Position numbers and translations under genes: made by a program | Notes under the pieces: model-generated | Database searches by the model: none | Told to the model about the DNA's origin: nothing | The model's input: the letters and a program-made list of their open reading frames with translations, nothing else | Shown here: piece after piece, positions 8,381-15,878 of the stretch | Numbering within the stretch: position 1 is the stretch's first letter | Layout: each line of letters starts with the position of its first letter | Source: PXAP01 sp964520585 | Lineage (GTDB): Bacteria; Bacteroidota; Bacteroidia; Bacteroidales; PUMT01 | Direction of reading: 5' to 3' | Length of the DNA: 64,000 nt | NCBI GenBank assembly: GCA_964520585.1 | Contig: CAZFOO010000005.1 | Span: forward strand, 1-64,000

Positions 8381-8593
8381 ATGAATATTCAATTTATTTT
8401 GGGACCATTTGGAGTTATATTCATACTCCTGATTTATTTATCATTAACCCTTTCAGCCTTATTTATCATGTTTAAAAAGGAACAGTCTTATGAACTCTTT
8501 CTCTGGTTTTTAGTAATTGTATTTTTGCCATTTATTGGTTCACTACTGTATCTTTTTAAACATATAGTTAATTCGAAAACAACACGTAATTAG
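8381..8593 (+). CDS. Small PLDc_N-like membrane protein
   Basis: The 70-residue product has two transmembrane segments: GPFGVIFILLIYLSLTLSAL and LFLWFLVIVFLPFIGSLLYL. The pattern W-x-x-VIVFLPFIGSLLY matches the PLDc_N family (phospholipase D nuclease N-terminal region), which occurs alone as small membrane proteins and in some cases with immunity-like roles. It lies 22 bp downstream of the Cys-rich protein and is closed by a strong terminator, making a two-gene transcription unit. Its function here is not known. Confidence 0.65.
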   Translation: MNIQFILGPFGVIFILLIYLSLTLSALFIMFKKEQSYELFLWFLVIVFLPFIGSLLYLFKHIVNSKTTRN

Positions 8594-8603
8594 ATTAACT
8601 CAT

Positions 8604-8646
8604 AAAAACAAATATCCACCATTATGGATGATGGATATTTGTTTTT
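8604..8646 (+). terminator. Intrinsic terminator after the PLDc_N-like gene
   Basis: A 14-bp perfect stem pairs AAAACAAATATCC with GGATATTTGTTTT and extra flanking A-T pairs. The loop is short, and a T tract follows on the plus strand. It begins 11 bases after the stop codon at 8593. Confidence 0.85.
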
Positions 8647-8652
8647 ATCCGA

Positions 8653-8720
8653 ATCGATTCTTACAGAGAAAAGAGCTGGTTTTGAGCATAATGGGAAGGT
8701 GGAAGCAACAGGTGAAGTCG
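8653..8720. repeat. Short dispersed repeat, copy 1
   Basis: A segment of about 68 bp with TCTTACAGAGAA, GAGCATAATGG and CAACAGGTGAA recurs at 11855-11922 with about 80% identity. No function is evident. The frame 8624-8902 that covers it starts in the terminator and is not taken as a gene. Confidence 0.65.
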
Positions 8721-8929
8721 CTGACCCTGGTATTGTAAACCTTACTGAATATCACAAACGGGAAATTATAATTGCCTTCCGGTACAGGGGGGTGCTTCCC
8801 AAATTTCTGTCGCACTCCAGGATGACTGGAGACTGCAATATTATTTTTAAAAGTAGTGCTCCAACAGGTTCTCATCTATTAAAAAACGAACCATTATGTT
8901 AAAAGCTTAATAGAAAAATTACTTTTCAT

Positions 8930-9127
8930 TTAATCAGCTGCAAATTTGATACAGGCATTAATATCACCAGGTTCAAGAGACGGATATTGAGCAAGAATAT
9001 CCTCGGCAGAATCTCCTGCTGACAGAAACTCGAGTAAAGTTTGAACTGTAATTATCGTGCCCCTGATTGTAGGGCGACCATTACAAATATTGTCATCTAT
9101 GGTAATACGTTCTGCAATATATTCCAT
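8930..9127 (-). CDS. Orphan DUF433 protein
   Basis: A 65-residue DUF433 protein: ERITIDDNICNGRPTIRGTI, then VQTLLEFLSAGDSAEDILAQ and YPSLEPGDINACIKFAA. The fold and motif match the putative antitoxin at 5539-5778, but no DUF5615 or PIN-like gene follows within the 280 bp before the next feature. It may be a leftover antitoxin or an independent repressor. It is about the usual length for compact DUF433 proteins. It lies 230 bp before repeat copy E. Confidence 0.75.
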   Translation of the reverse strand: MEYIAERITIDDNICNGRPTIRGTIITVQTLLEFLSAGDSAEDILAQYPSLEPGDINACIKFAAD

Positions 9128-9357
9128 TACACATTATTTTATTTTTGAAAGTAAACTGATTGAAATCTGCTGTGATCCTTTATAATTATAAAAATACAAA
9201 TCTTTTTTTATTATCTTAACGAAATAAAAAACTTATTATTTATAAAGTTTATGCCATTGAGGATAAGCCTGGTGAATATTTCCAAGTCCATAGATTTAGT
9301 GCTTCTCCTTACTCAGAATGCAGGATGGATATAAGGGAATGCCCTTAACACTTAGTT

Positions 9358-9545
9358 CACACCCATTTTGCTTGCTTCGCTTCACAAAAAGAGTGTTCAG
9401 CAATGCAGGCTCCGTAATTTGAGTAAAACTTTTTCCGCATCCGTTAATATAACATGATAAATTCTGTTTTCCCCTCCCCTTCCCGAATGTCGGTCAAAGA
9501 TCCAACCTGCTTATCTGTCGTCAGTGGGTCTGGAACCACGTGTAC
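9358..9545. repeat. Island repeat, copy E
   Basis: Left block CACACCCATTTTGCTTGCTT, the AACTTTTTCC stretch and the CCCCTCCCCTTCCC stretch are conserved. Part of the copy B middle (CTTATCTGTCG, TCTGGAACCACG) is recognisable. The right block is missing and is replaced by IS-like end repeats from 9561. Confidence 0.8.
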
Positions 9546-9560
9546 GAGTGTAAATTTCAC

Positions 9561-9601
9561 TTGAAAAGTATACCACTGTTTCAGTTGAAAAGTGTACCAC
9601 T
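9561..9601. mobile_element. IS21-like terminal repeats (remnant)
   Basis: Two direct 17-mers, TTGAAAAGTATACCACT (9561-9577) and TTGAAAAGTGTACCACT (9585-9601), are spaced 24 bases start to start. Multiple terminal repeats of this kind mark the ends of IS21-family elements. They truncate repeat copy E. No IstA or IstB gene is nearby. Confidence 0.5.
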
Positions 9602-10019
9602 TTAATGCAAGATTAATAATTATTTTTCATTGATAAAAGTTAAGATTGTTTCCATGAGCAGTGGAGCATGCTCCCTGTATGATGAAAATTCGGTGCCCGC
9701 GGCCAGCACTCTCCTTTTACCTTATTAACTATTAATTGCTTAACCATTTTTTAGTTTCTTTTACCCGGTAAGATTTACCTTGTTTATGGAAACCTTTCCA
9801 TAAGAATGGACCAAGCTACCGTGAATATCAGGGTAAACTGTTACAGGAAAAATACAATAAGTAAAACTATAAAGGCGAGCAGCTTCCTTCAGGCTCGTAT
9901 TGCCCGATAAGTGAACCCTGTTTTAAATCCCGTTTCCGAAGTAAAAAAACTTGTCCGGTTTAGTTCATTTTACAGATTTTGTAAATATTAATTATGCTGA
10001 TACTACAAAAGGGTGGCAG
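9602..10019. other. Degraded DNA without a supported gene
   Basis: Only short frames are present. One (about 9793-9866) reads HKNGPSYREYQGKLLQEK and then stops, and another carries NYKGEQLPSGSY; they may be scraps of former genes but no family can be assigned. The segment joins the IS-like end to a transposase fragment. Confidence 0.4.
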
Positions 10020-10345
10020 CGTTTTGCTCCGTCAGGTGGCAGTGTTAAGAACCGAAACTGAAATGGATATTGAATTTTCGTTTATTGCCTTGTCCAGTTT
10101 TAACAAAACTCCTGTCAAACCATCACCAGTGAACGATGAAATCTTGTTGATTCGGTTTATCCCGCAAAAAGAAGCCATGATAATAGAAATCAATACCTGG
10201 TTCACTCCGAACCTGGTAGCGCTATGCCACCGGCTTGGGAACAGGGTACTAACCGATTTTATGATGCCTTGCTTGTTCATGTATTTTGCCACCGTATTTA
10301 AAACTGAATACTTCGCGATATTATTTCCTGTAAATGAATGTTTTA
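10020..10345 (-). pseudogene. N-terminal fragment of a DDE transposase
   Basis: The minus strand reads FTGNNIAKYSVLNTVAKYMN, then SRWHSATRFGVNQVLISIIM and ASFCGINRINKISSFTGDGL, followed by LLKLDKAINE. This order (hydrophobic helix, small-residue helix with a GxNRINxI motif, then a LLxLDK helix) resembles the N-terminal region of IS1380/IS4-type transposases. The frame is open upstream to about 10420 without a convincing start, and it ends at 10030 before any DDE catalytic residues. It is therefore a fragment. A plus-strand frame over the same bases (9994-10449) is its antisense shadow. Confidence 0.5.
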
Positions 10346-10489
10346 CAACTTTTGATTGGCCTTTTAATTTTTTCTTTGTATATTTTATCCTGAAAGTGAT
10401 GTTTTTTGCTGAAATTTCTGCTTATAACGACTTGAAAATAAACAATTAACATCACTTTTTTTAATTTTTAATTTACTTTTTTAAATACC

Positions 10490-11776
10490 ATGATTATGAA
10501 AAACCTGATATTCATTATCCTCCTCGCAGCAAGCACCAATCTTTTATACGCTCAAACAATTGAAAAGACAGTCGATGCATTGGTTTCGCCAAAGATTGCA
10601 GAAAAAGAAATTACGGTTGGTGGAAACGATGCCGATGTTTGCGGTTTTACCAACCAGTCCATCCAGTATGCCATTGATGCTGTTGCCAAAACAGGCGGAA
10701 CGGTGAAACTGAACCCTGGGCAATACGAAATTACCGCTCCTGTGCAAATGAGATCGAATGTAAAATTAGTGGGTTCCGGCAGGGAAACCATTTTGAAACG
10801 GGGGAAAGGTATTCAAACCCGGTTTGTGGTGGATGCCGATTATGCAGAATTGAAACTCACTGTGGAAAATTCCGACGGTTTCGAACCGGGCATGAAAATT
10901 CAGGTAACCGACCAGAACAACAGTTCCTGCTGGAATGTTTCCACGGCTTACATCACCGATATTCAGGATGATATGATTTACATCGACAGCTACCTCATTC
11001 GCGATTACCGTTCCGATCGTGATGGGCTGGTTTCCAATGCGTCTTCAGTTATCGAAGTAATCGGGGCTGAAAATGTGCTCATTTCCAACCTTACTGCCGA
11101 CGGCAACCGTGCTGAAAACTTTTTTGCCGACGGCTGCAACAGCGCGGGAATTCTTATGATAAAATCGAAAAAAGTTACGGTGGACAAGGTTCATGTCAAA
11201 GATTTTAATGGCGAAGGAATTAGTTGGCAAATCACTGAAAATGTAACCATTCAAAACAGCGAAATTTCAGGCAGTGGCAATACAGGGATGCACCCAGGCA
11301 CGGGATCGCCTTTCACTGTTATTGAAAACAATGATGTGCATCACAACGATAACGACGGTTTGTTCATTTGCTGGCGAGTTTATCAAAGTTCGGTTACCAA
11401 CAACCGTTTTCACCATAACGGAAGGTTTGGCATTTGCACTGGTCATAAAGATTCTGATGTCATTTTTATCGGAAACCATATTTTCGAAAACGGCAGCGAT
11501 GGTGTTCACCTGAGGGGCGAACGGGAATCGAATGCTCCACACCGCAACACGTTTGTGAAAAATGTAATTGAAAATAACGGCACGAAAAACGGAGGTTACG
11601 GTTTTTCTGTCAATTCGCCCGCCCGCGATTTGGTGCTGAAAGAGAATATTTTCAGGAGTACAGGCGAGAAAACACAAAAAGCGGCTGTTTACATTCAATC
11701 CAACGGACTTTCGCCTGAACTTATTAATAATCAGATGGAAGGACATCCGGAAGGAGATGTGGTTGAGGAAAAATGA
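10490..11776 (+). CDS. Secreted right-handed parallel beta-helix protein
   Basis: A 428-residue protein with a signal peptide (MKNLIFIILLAASTNLLYAQ, if started at the second Met). The motif TNQSIQYAIDAVAKTGGTVK and then LNPGQYEITAPVQMRSNVKL is the N-terminal cap of pectate-lyase-like beta-helix proteins. Residues about 190-400 show repeated beta-helix turns with N/D/G-rich ladders (IQNSEISGSGNTGM, NNDVHHNDNDGLFI, GNHIFENGSDGVHL). Such proteins bind or cleave polysaccharides in the periplasm or outside the cell. No catalytic residues can be assigned, so it may be a lyase, an epimerase or a binding protein. It stands alone, in base composition less AT-rich than the flanks. Confidence 0.8.
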   Translation: MIMKNLIFIILLAASTNLLYAQTIEKTVDALVSPKIAEKEITVGGNDADVCGFTNQSIQYAIDAVAKTGGTVKLNPGQYEITAPVQMRSNVKLVGSGRETILKRGKGIQTRFVVDADYAELKLTVENSDGFEPGMKIQVTDQNNSSCWNVSTAYITDIQDDMIYIDSYLIRDYRSDRDGLVSNASSVIEVIGAENVLISNLTADGNRAENFFADGCNSAGILMIKSKKVTVDKVHVKDFNGEGISWQITENVTIQNSEISGSGNTGMHPGTGSPFTVIENNDVHHNDNDGLFICWRVYQSSVTNNRFHHNGRFGICTGHKDSDVIFIGNHIFENGSDGVHLRGERESNAPHRNTFVKNVIENNGTKNGGYGFSVNSPARDLVLKENIFRSTGEKTQKAAVYIQSNGLSPELINNQMEGHPEGDVVEEK

Positions 11777-11854
11777 ATTTAACTTAAAAATCCAAATTGA
11801 ATTTTTTGAGCCGGTTTTAATTCCGGCAATAAGACAAAAGTTATTTTATAGTGG

Positions 11855-11922
11855 ATCGACTCTTACAGAGAATAGAGCTTATTGTGAGCATAATGGAAAG
11901 ATGGAAGTAACAGGTGAAATCA
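11855..11922. repeat. Short dispersed repeat, copy 2
   Basis: Counterpart of 8653-8720, sharing CTTACAGAGAA, GAGCATAATGG and AACAGGTGAA. It lies between the beta-helix gene and the left 509-bp repeat. Confidence 0.65.
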
Positions 11923-12001
11923 TCTCCGGTAAGGAAGTCCTTGCGCTGCTCACGGAAGGTGTATTCAATACTGTCAGTTAGGAATAAAGTCACCACCGGG
12001 G

Positions 12002-12050
12002 TAACAAAAACAAAGCCGGGAACTTTTCCTGACGAAAAAATTCCCGGCTC
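12002..12050 (-). terminator. Intrinsic terminator of the candidate RNA, left copy
   Basis: On the minus strand a perfect 9-bp stem, AGCCGGGAA (12041-12049) with TTCCCGGCT (12014-12022), is followed by TTTGTTTTTGTT. This is a classical rho-independent terminator and fixes the direction and 3' end of the transcript. Confidence 0.85.
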
Positions 12051-12320
12051 ACTCTTCGCGGCGAACCGCTTAAGTGTCAAGCTACTGTTATTATGACTGA
12101 CCTCTGTTAACTGATCCCGGAGGATCTGTTCCGAAGGTCCTGACCTTGTTCCGATCAGCTTTTTACGGCTGATGTTCACGCTGGTCACCGTTCCTGTTAT
12201 GCGGCCTGAAGTTTTTCCCGGAGGAAATCCTTCGTTTGACCTGACCGAAATATTCAAACTCTGAGGCCTGGATCATTTCAGCTTAACATCTCAAAGAACA
12301 AGTCTTTTATCCCTCACTTG
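12003..12320 (-). ncRNA. Candidate structured RNA, left copy
   Basis: Between a consensus promoter (12327-12358) and an intrinsic terminator (12002-12050) lie about 320 nt rich in perfect hairpins: GCGG-UUCG-CCGC (12058-12069), GAUCC-UCCG-GGAUC (12113-12126), AAGGUC-AG-GACCUU (12134-12147) and AUCAGC-N8-GCUGAU (12154-12173, minus-strand reading). UUCG and UCCG loops favour a folded RNA. A frame on the same strand (12257 down to 11841) reads through the terminator and differs at its end in the other copy, so coding is unlikely. It is not tmRNA, RNase P RNA or SRP RNA by any motif I can see. The class is unknown. Confidence 0.55.
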
Positions 12321-12326
12321 ATGAAA

Positions 12327-12358
12327 CAAATATAGCACTGAAAACCTGTTTTCTGCAA
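12327..12358 (-). promoter_or_regulatory. Bacteroidetes-type promoter of the candidate RNA, left copy
   Basis: The minus strand reads TTGC (12358-12355), 20 bases, then TATATTTG (12334-12327). This is an exact match to the TAnnTTTG -7 element, with a TTG-like -33 element at usual spacing. Transcription would start near 12320. Confidence 0.65.
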
Positions 12359-12567
12359 GTTTTTTGAACCGTTTTTGTAAACAGGAAAATAACAACGGTT
12401 ATCAACATTTTGTTAATTCATTTAAGCTTTTGTAAATTAATTAATTATGCGATAATTGTTGCCAGAACAGCATCTGTTATCAACAAAAATAAATTTAAAT
12501 ATGCCGGGTTATCAACATCCAGTAAATACCAGACATTAAAAAACTACCCTGTGAAATAGTTGAATTT

Positions 12568-14874
12568 CTAATAGGTTAACTTTATTTCAGTAATTATTAT
12601 TCTTCCCGGAGCTATCATGTTCCTGGAGTCGGTGTATTCATGATCAAAAAGATTATGTGCTTTAAGAGACAAGGAATATCCCCGGTAAATATTCTTCCAC
12701 AGTTTCAGATCAATATATCTGAATGCCTCTGTTTTTTCGGAATTTACATCATTAATCCATTGAGAACCTTTATGGTTAACAGAGATAAATGCATTCAGAT
12801 ACCTGTTCCTCCAGGCTATTGAAGTGAAAATCATATCTTTTGGCTGATAAGCAAGCTCATTACCTGTCAAATCATTATCCTTATCCTGATTTAGAACCCG
12901 GAATTCTGTTATTTCTGTATTTATATGACTATATGCCAGCGACAAGTCAAGTCCCCGGAAAATCTGGAGTTCCAGTCCAAGTTCTAAGCCAGTTACGGAT
13001 ACCCGGGCAATATTATCCATAATTCTAATGGGCCTTAAACGGTCGTTTAATACAATTGAATCGCCTGTGGAAATATAACCGTGATAATCTGTTCCCCTTG
13101 AATGAAAGATATTGGGAGAAATAGTTATTCCCCCTCCAATGAATATATCTCCTCCAATCTCCACATTATCCAGATGTTCTGGTTTTAAATCCGGATTCCC
13201 CACCTTCATCCCACCCCTGATAAGGCCTGTCCGGCTCATATCGTCCAGTACCGGTGCCCTGAAACCACGGCTGTATCCCCCATAAATGCGATAAAGTCCT
13301 GTGTAGTGGTATTGCAATGATAATCGGGGACTAAATGCAGCAAATACCGCTTCTTCGATATCTTTTTCATAATCCTGCAGAAATCCAGTTTCCTTTGTTG
13401 GATCTTCAATGTTAAAAGCTCCATTGAAAAAACGGGCATAATCATATCTTATTCCTGTGAGTAAAACCCATCTTGTGCCAGATAATGAGAACTCATCCTG
13501 AATATAAAAGCCAAACAGGTTCATTTTTCCCTTATTGAAGACTTTATCGGAAGATGTTATATAAATATCAGCCCCGTCCACAGAACCATTCCTAAGATCA
13601 ATTCCCGTGGTGAGCATATGAGATTTGGAAGGTGAAAACGACCAGGAAGATAGGAATCCGGAATCATCACGCAGGGATTCGACATCGTATCTGGTTATCA
13701 GATTGCTTCTTAAACTTTCACTTATTTTCTGGTAATTTTCACTTTGCCCATGCACTGTTAAGTTCATGTGACTGTTGTTGGCAAAATATCCATTATAGGC
13801 AACACGGGTGTTAATATTGCTGTAATTGTTAAATGCTCCCTCTTGCGAAGCTAGTTCATTGTTTGGAAAACCATGTCCGAAAAAACGAGTGCCGGTACCT
13901 CTTTTGCCATTGTAAAAACTACCGGAGACCTCGATCAGCTGATCCTTTCCGATATAATATCCCGCTCTGCCGCCTAGCTGATATTCATTAAGGAATGAAG
14001 CAACTGAGTATTCATCTGTTTCATCTGCAGGAATGCTGAGATATCCGTCACTGTCACGATAAATACCGCTAAAGTTCCAGAAAATATCATTTTTCCGTCC
14101 ACCTATACCTGCCCTGGTGTCGAATGTATTGAAACTGCCAATACCCTGACTTGCATATCCTTCCAGGGATTCTTGTGGTGCTGCTGTTCTGAGGTTAATG
14201 ACTCCACCCATAGCATTACCACCGTGAATTGAAGATCCAGCACCTTTAACTACTTCTATTTGTTTAATCTGCTCATTATCTATAGCATTCCAATTCACAC
14301 TTCCACCATCTGATTTATTAACCGGCACCCCGTCAACCATAACCAAAGTGCGTCCTGCCTCGTTTCCCATGCCTCTGAGTGAAACATTCGCTGAGCCAAA
14401 GATTGAAGCTCCTCTGCTGACAAGAATTCCTGGAACTGATCTTAGCAGATCATCAGCAGACAAGGAAGGGAGGTTATCAATTTTCTTCTCATTCAGGATA
14501 TCGGTTCTTACTGGAACATTATATATGCCCCGCCGATTCCTTGTCGCAGTCACAATTATTTTTTCAAGAATTTCTGTCCGTGGTTGCAGGTGAATTATAA
14601 CCGGGCTATCATTAGGTTTGCAGGCTAATTCGGCGGACCGGTATCCTATGTGGGTTATTAATATTACAACACTATCGTCACTGCTAACTTCAATGTCAAA
14701 TCTTCCTTTCTGATCGGTTGAGGTACCGGTTCCCGTTCCTTTGACCTGAACATTTGCGTAGGCCACTCCCACTGATGTCTGTTGATCAACAATATCACCG
14801 GAGATGAAGTGCTGAGCGGTTATTATGGTATTTCCACTAATGATTAATAAAATAGCAATGAGTGTTTTTTTCAT
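12568..14874 (-). CDS. TonB-dependent receptor with carboxypeptidase-like regulatory domain
   Basis: A complete 768-residue outer-membrane receptor. Residues 1-20 form a signal peptide. About 22-95 form a carboxypeptidase-D regulatory-like beta domain (GDIVDQQTSVGVAYANVQVK). The plug follows at about 110-230 (LPSLSADDLLRSVPGILVSR, SLRGMGNEAGRTLVMVDGVP, VKGAGSSIHGGNAMGGVINL). A 22-strand barrel makes up the rest, with YGGYSRGFRAPVLDDMSR and NPDLKPEHLDNVEIGG typical of the FepA/CirA/BtuB type. It likely imports a siderophore, cobalamin-like or other scarce ligand. No SusD partner is adjacent. It is bracketed by two 509-bp direct repeats, so it may have moved or been duplicated with them. Confidence 0.9.
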   Translation of the reverse strand: MKKTLIAILLIISGNTIITAQHFISGDIVDQQTSVGVAYANVQVKGTGTGTSTDQKGRFDIEVSSDDSVVILITHIGYRSAELACKPNDSPVIIHLQPRTEILEKIIVTATRNRRGIYNVPVRTDILNEKKIDNLPSLSADDLLRSVPGILVSRGASIFGSANVSLRGMGNEAGRTLVMVDGVPVNKSDGGSVNWNAIDNEQIKQIEVVKGAGSSIHGGNAMGGVINLRTAAPQESLEGYASQGIGSFNTFDTRAGIGGRKNDIFWNFSGIYRDSDGYLSIPADETDEYSVASFLNEYQLGGRAGYYIGKDQLIEVSGSFYNGKRGTGTRFFGHGFPNNELASQEGAFNNYSNINTRVAYNGYFANNSHMNLTVHGQSENYQKISESLRSNLITRYDVESLRDDSGFLSSWSFSPSKSHMLTTGIDLRNGSVDGADIYITSSDKVFNKGKMNLFGFYIQDEFSLSGTRWVLLTGIRYDYARFFNGAFNIEDPTKETGFLQDYEKDIEEAVFAAFSPRLSLQYHYTGLYRIYGGYSRGFRAPVLDDMSRTGLIRGGMKVGNPDLKPEHLDNVEIGGDIFIGGGITISPNIFHSRGTDYHGYISTGDSIVLNDRLRPIRIMDNIARVSVTGLELGLELQIFRGLDLSLAYSHINTEITEFRVLNQDKDNDLTGNELAYQPKDMIFTSIAWRNRYLNAFISVNHKGSQWINDVNSEKTEAFRYIDLKLWKNIYRGYSLSLKAHNLFDHEYTDSRNMIAPGRIIITEIKLTY

Positions 14875-14959
14875 GTATATAAAAAGTTAGTAGTTGTGAT
14901 ATTTTTTTAATGTCCCATGCAGTTATGCAAATAAATCATGTCGTCATAAAAAAAGCTTA

Positions 14960-15136
14960 TTATCTTAATATGTTATTAAGTTCATTTTGCATTTCAGAAA
15001 TTTCAGTTTCTATTGCAGGGTTCACTTTTACGTAAAATTTATCGAAAAAAGCAACCATATCTTCTCCTTTCTGTGTGGGTACGGTCTGCCCGTCTCTAGC
15101 TCCCCAACGAGATTTGTCTATTAACTTAAATCCAAA
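14960..15136 (-). pseudogene. C-terminal fragment of an unknown gene
   Basis: The minus strand reads FKLIDKSRWGARDGQTVPTQ, KGEDMVAFFDKFYVKV and then EISEMQNELNNILR before a stop at 14960-14962. Amino-acid composition and the amphipathic end look like real protein, but the frame has no start and fades before the right 509-bp repeat at 15239. It is probably the 3' end of a gene truncated when the repeat arrived. No family was recognised. Confidence 0.4.
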
Positions 15137-15257
15137 TTAAAAAATTATGTGGTGAAGCAATAATCGGGTTAAAGCCAAATGGCATTAATTATTGTGTTGG
15201 ATGGTCTGTATTTTGCGAATTTTTTACTATAAGGAAAGAATAAAGTCACTGCCGGGG

Positions 15258-15306
15258 CAACAAAAACAAAGCCGGGAACTTTTCCTGACGAAAAAATTCC
15301 CGGCTC
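15258..15306 (-). terminator. Intrinsic terminator of the candidate RNA, right copy
   Basis: Identical to the left copy: AGCCGGGAA paired with TTCCCGGCT, followed on the minus strand by a T-rich tract. Confidence 0.85.
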
Positions 15307-15576
15307 ACTCTTCGCGGCGAACCGCTTAAGTGTCAAGCTACTGTTATTATGACTGACCTCTGTTAACTGATCCCGGAGGATCTGTTCCGAAGGTCCTGAC
15401 CTTGTTCCGATCAGCTTTTTACGGCTGATGTTCACGCTGGTCACCGTTCCTGTTATGCGGCCTGAAGTTTTTCCCGGAGGAAATCCTTCGTTTGACCTGA
15501 CCGAAATATTCAAACTCTGAGGCCTGGATCATTTCAGCTTAACATCTCAAAGAACAAGTCTTTTATCCCTCACTTG
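15259..15576 (-). ncRNA. Candidate structured RNA, right copy
   Basis: Same sequence as the left copy across all hairpins, the promoter and the terminator; every stem described there is kept. The right copy stands upstream of the truncated fragment and the TonB receptor, reading in the receptor's direction, but its own terminator should stop transcription before the receptor. Confidence 0.55.
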
Positions 15577-15582
15577 ATGAAA

Positions 15583-15614
15583 CAAATATAGCACTGAAAA
15601 CCTGTTTTCTGCAA
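15583..15614 (-). promoter_or_regulatory. Bacteroidetes-type promoter of the candidate RNA, right copy
   Basis: TTGC-N20-TATATTTG on the minus strand, identical to the left copy. Confidence 0.65.
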
Positions 15615-15878
15615 GTTTTTTGAACCGTTTTTGTAAACAGGAAAATAACAACGGTTATCAACATTTTGTTAATTCATTTAAGCTTTTGTAAATTAATTAA
15701 TTATGCGATAATTGTTGCCAGAACAGCATCTGTTATCAACAAAAATATTTTTCCATAAGCCGTTTTATCAACACACAAGTAAACACTAGGCATAAAGAAC
15801 TTAGTTTATTCTATTGATTTTATAAGATGATATAAAAGCACCGGTTTTGCAGCAGTAATCCGGAAATTGCTTTATATC

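Larger units (their letters stand above)
11983..12491. repeat. 509-bp direct repeat, left copy
   Basis: Matches 15239-15747 base for base at a constant offset of 3256, with only about three differences near its start and no gaps. It brackets the TonB-dependent receptor gene and its upstream region. It contains a candidate structured RNA on the minus strand (12003-12320) and two TTATCAACA 9-mers (12399-12407, 12477-12485); a third lies just outside at 12509-12517. Confidence 0.95.
15239..15747. repeat. 509-bp direct repeat, right copy
   Basis: Second copy of the element at 11983-12491, in the same orientation, almost identical over its whole length. It ends where the left copy ends (CAACAAAAATA), after which the flanks diverge. 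TTATCAACA 9-mers are at 15655-15663 and 15733-15741, and another lies outside at 15765-15773. Confidence 0.95.

Noticed and set aside
8624..8902. 92-codon plus-strand frame
   Set aside because: Its start lies inside a terminator hairpin and its middle is the dispersed repeat.
1263..9545. An integron with attC sites
   Set aside because: The same-orientation repeats and cassette-like units fit the idea, but no integrase is present in the window and I could not identify the core sites of attC. It is kept only as a hypothesis in the findings.
9994..10449. 151-codon plus-strand frame
   Set aside because: It is antisense to a better match, the transposase fragment on the minus strand at 10020-10345, and has no family of its own.
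11841..12257. 138-codon minus-strand frame, with a 114-codon version at 15169-15513
   Set aside because: It reads through a strong terminator and lies on the structured-RNA candidate. The two copies diverge at the end once the repeat stops, as expected for a chance frame.
11983..12491. Known RNAs such as tmRNA, RNase P RNA or SRP RNA in the 509-bp repeat
   Set aside because: No tag-peptide frame, no acceptor-stem pairing, and no RNase P or SRP consensus motif was seen.
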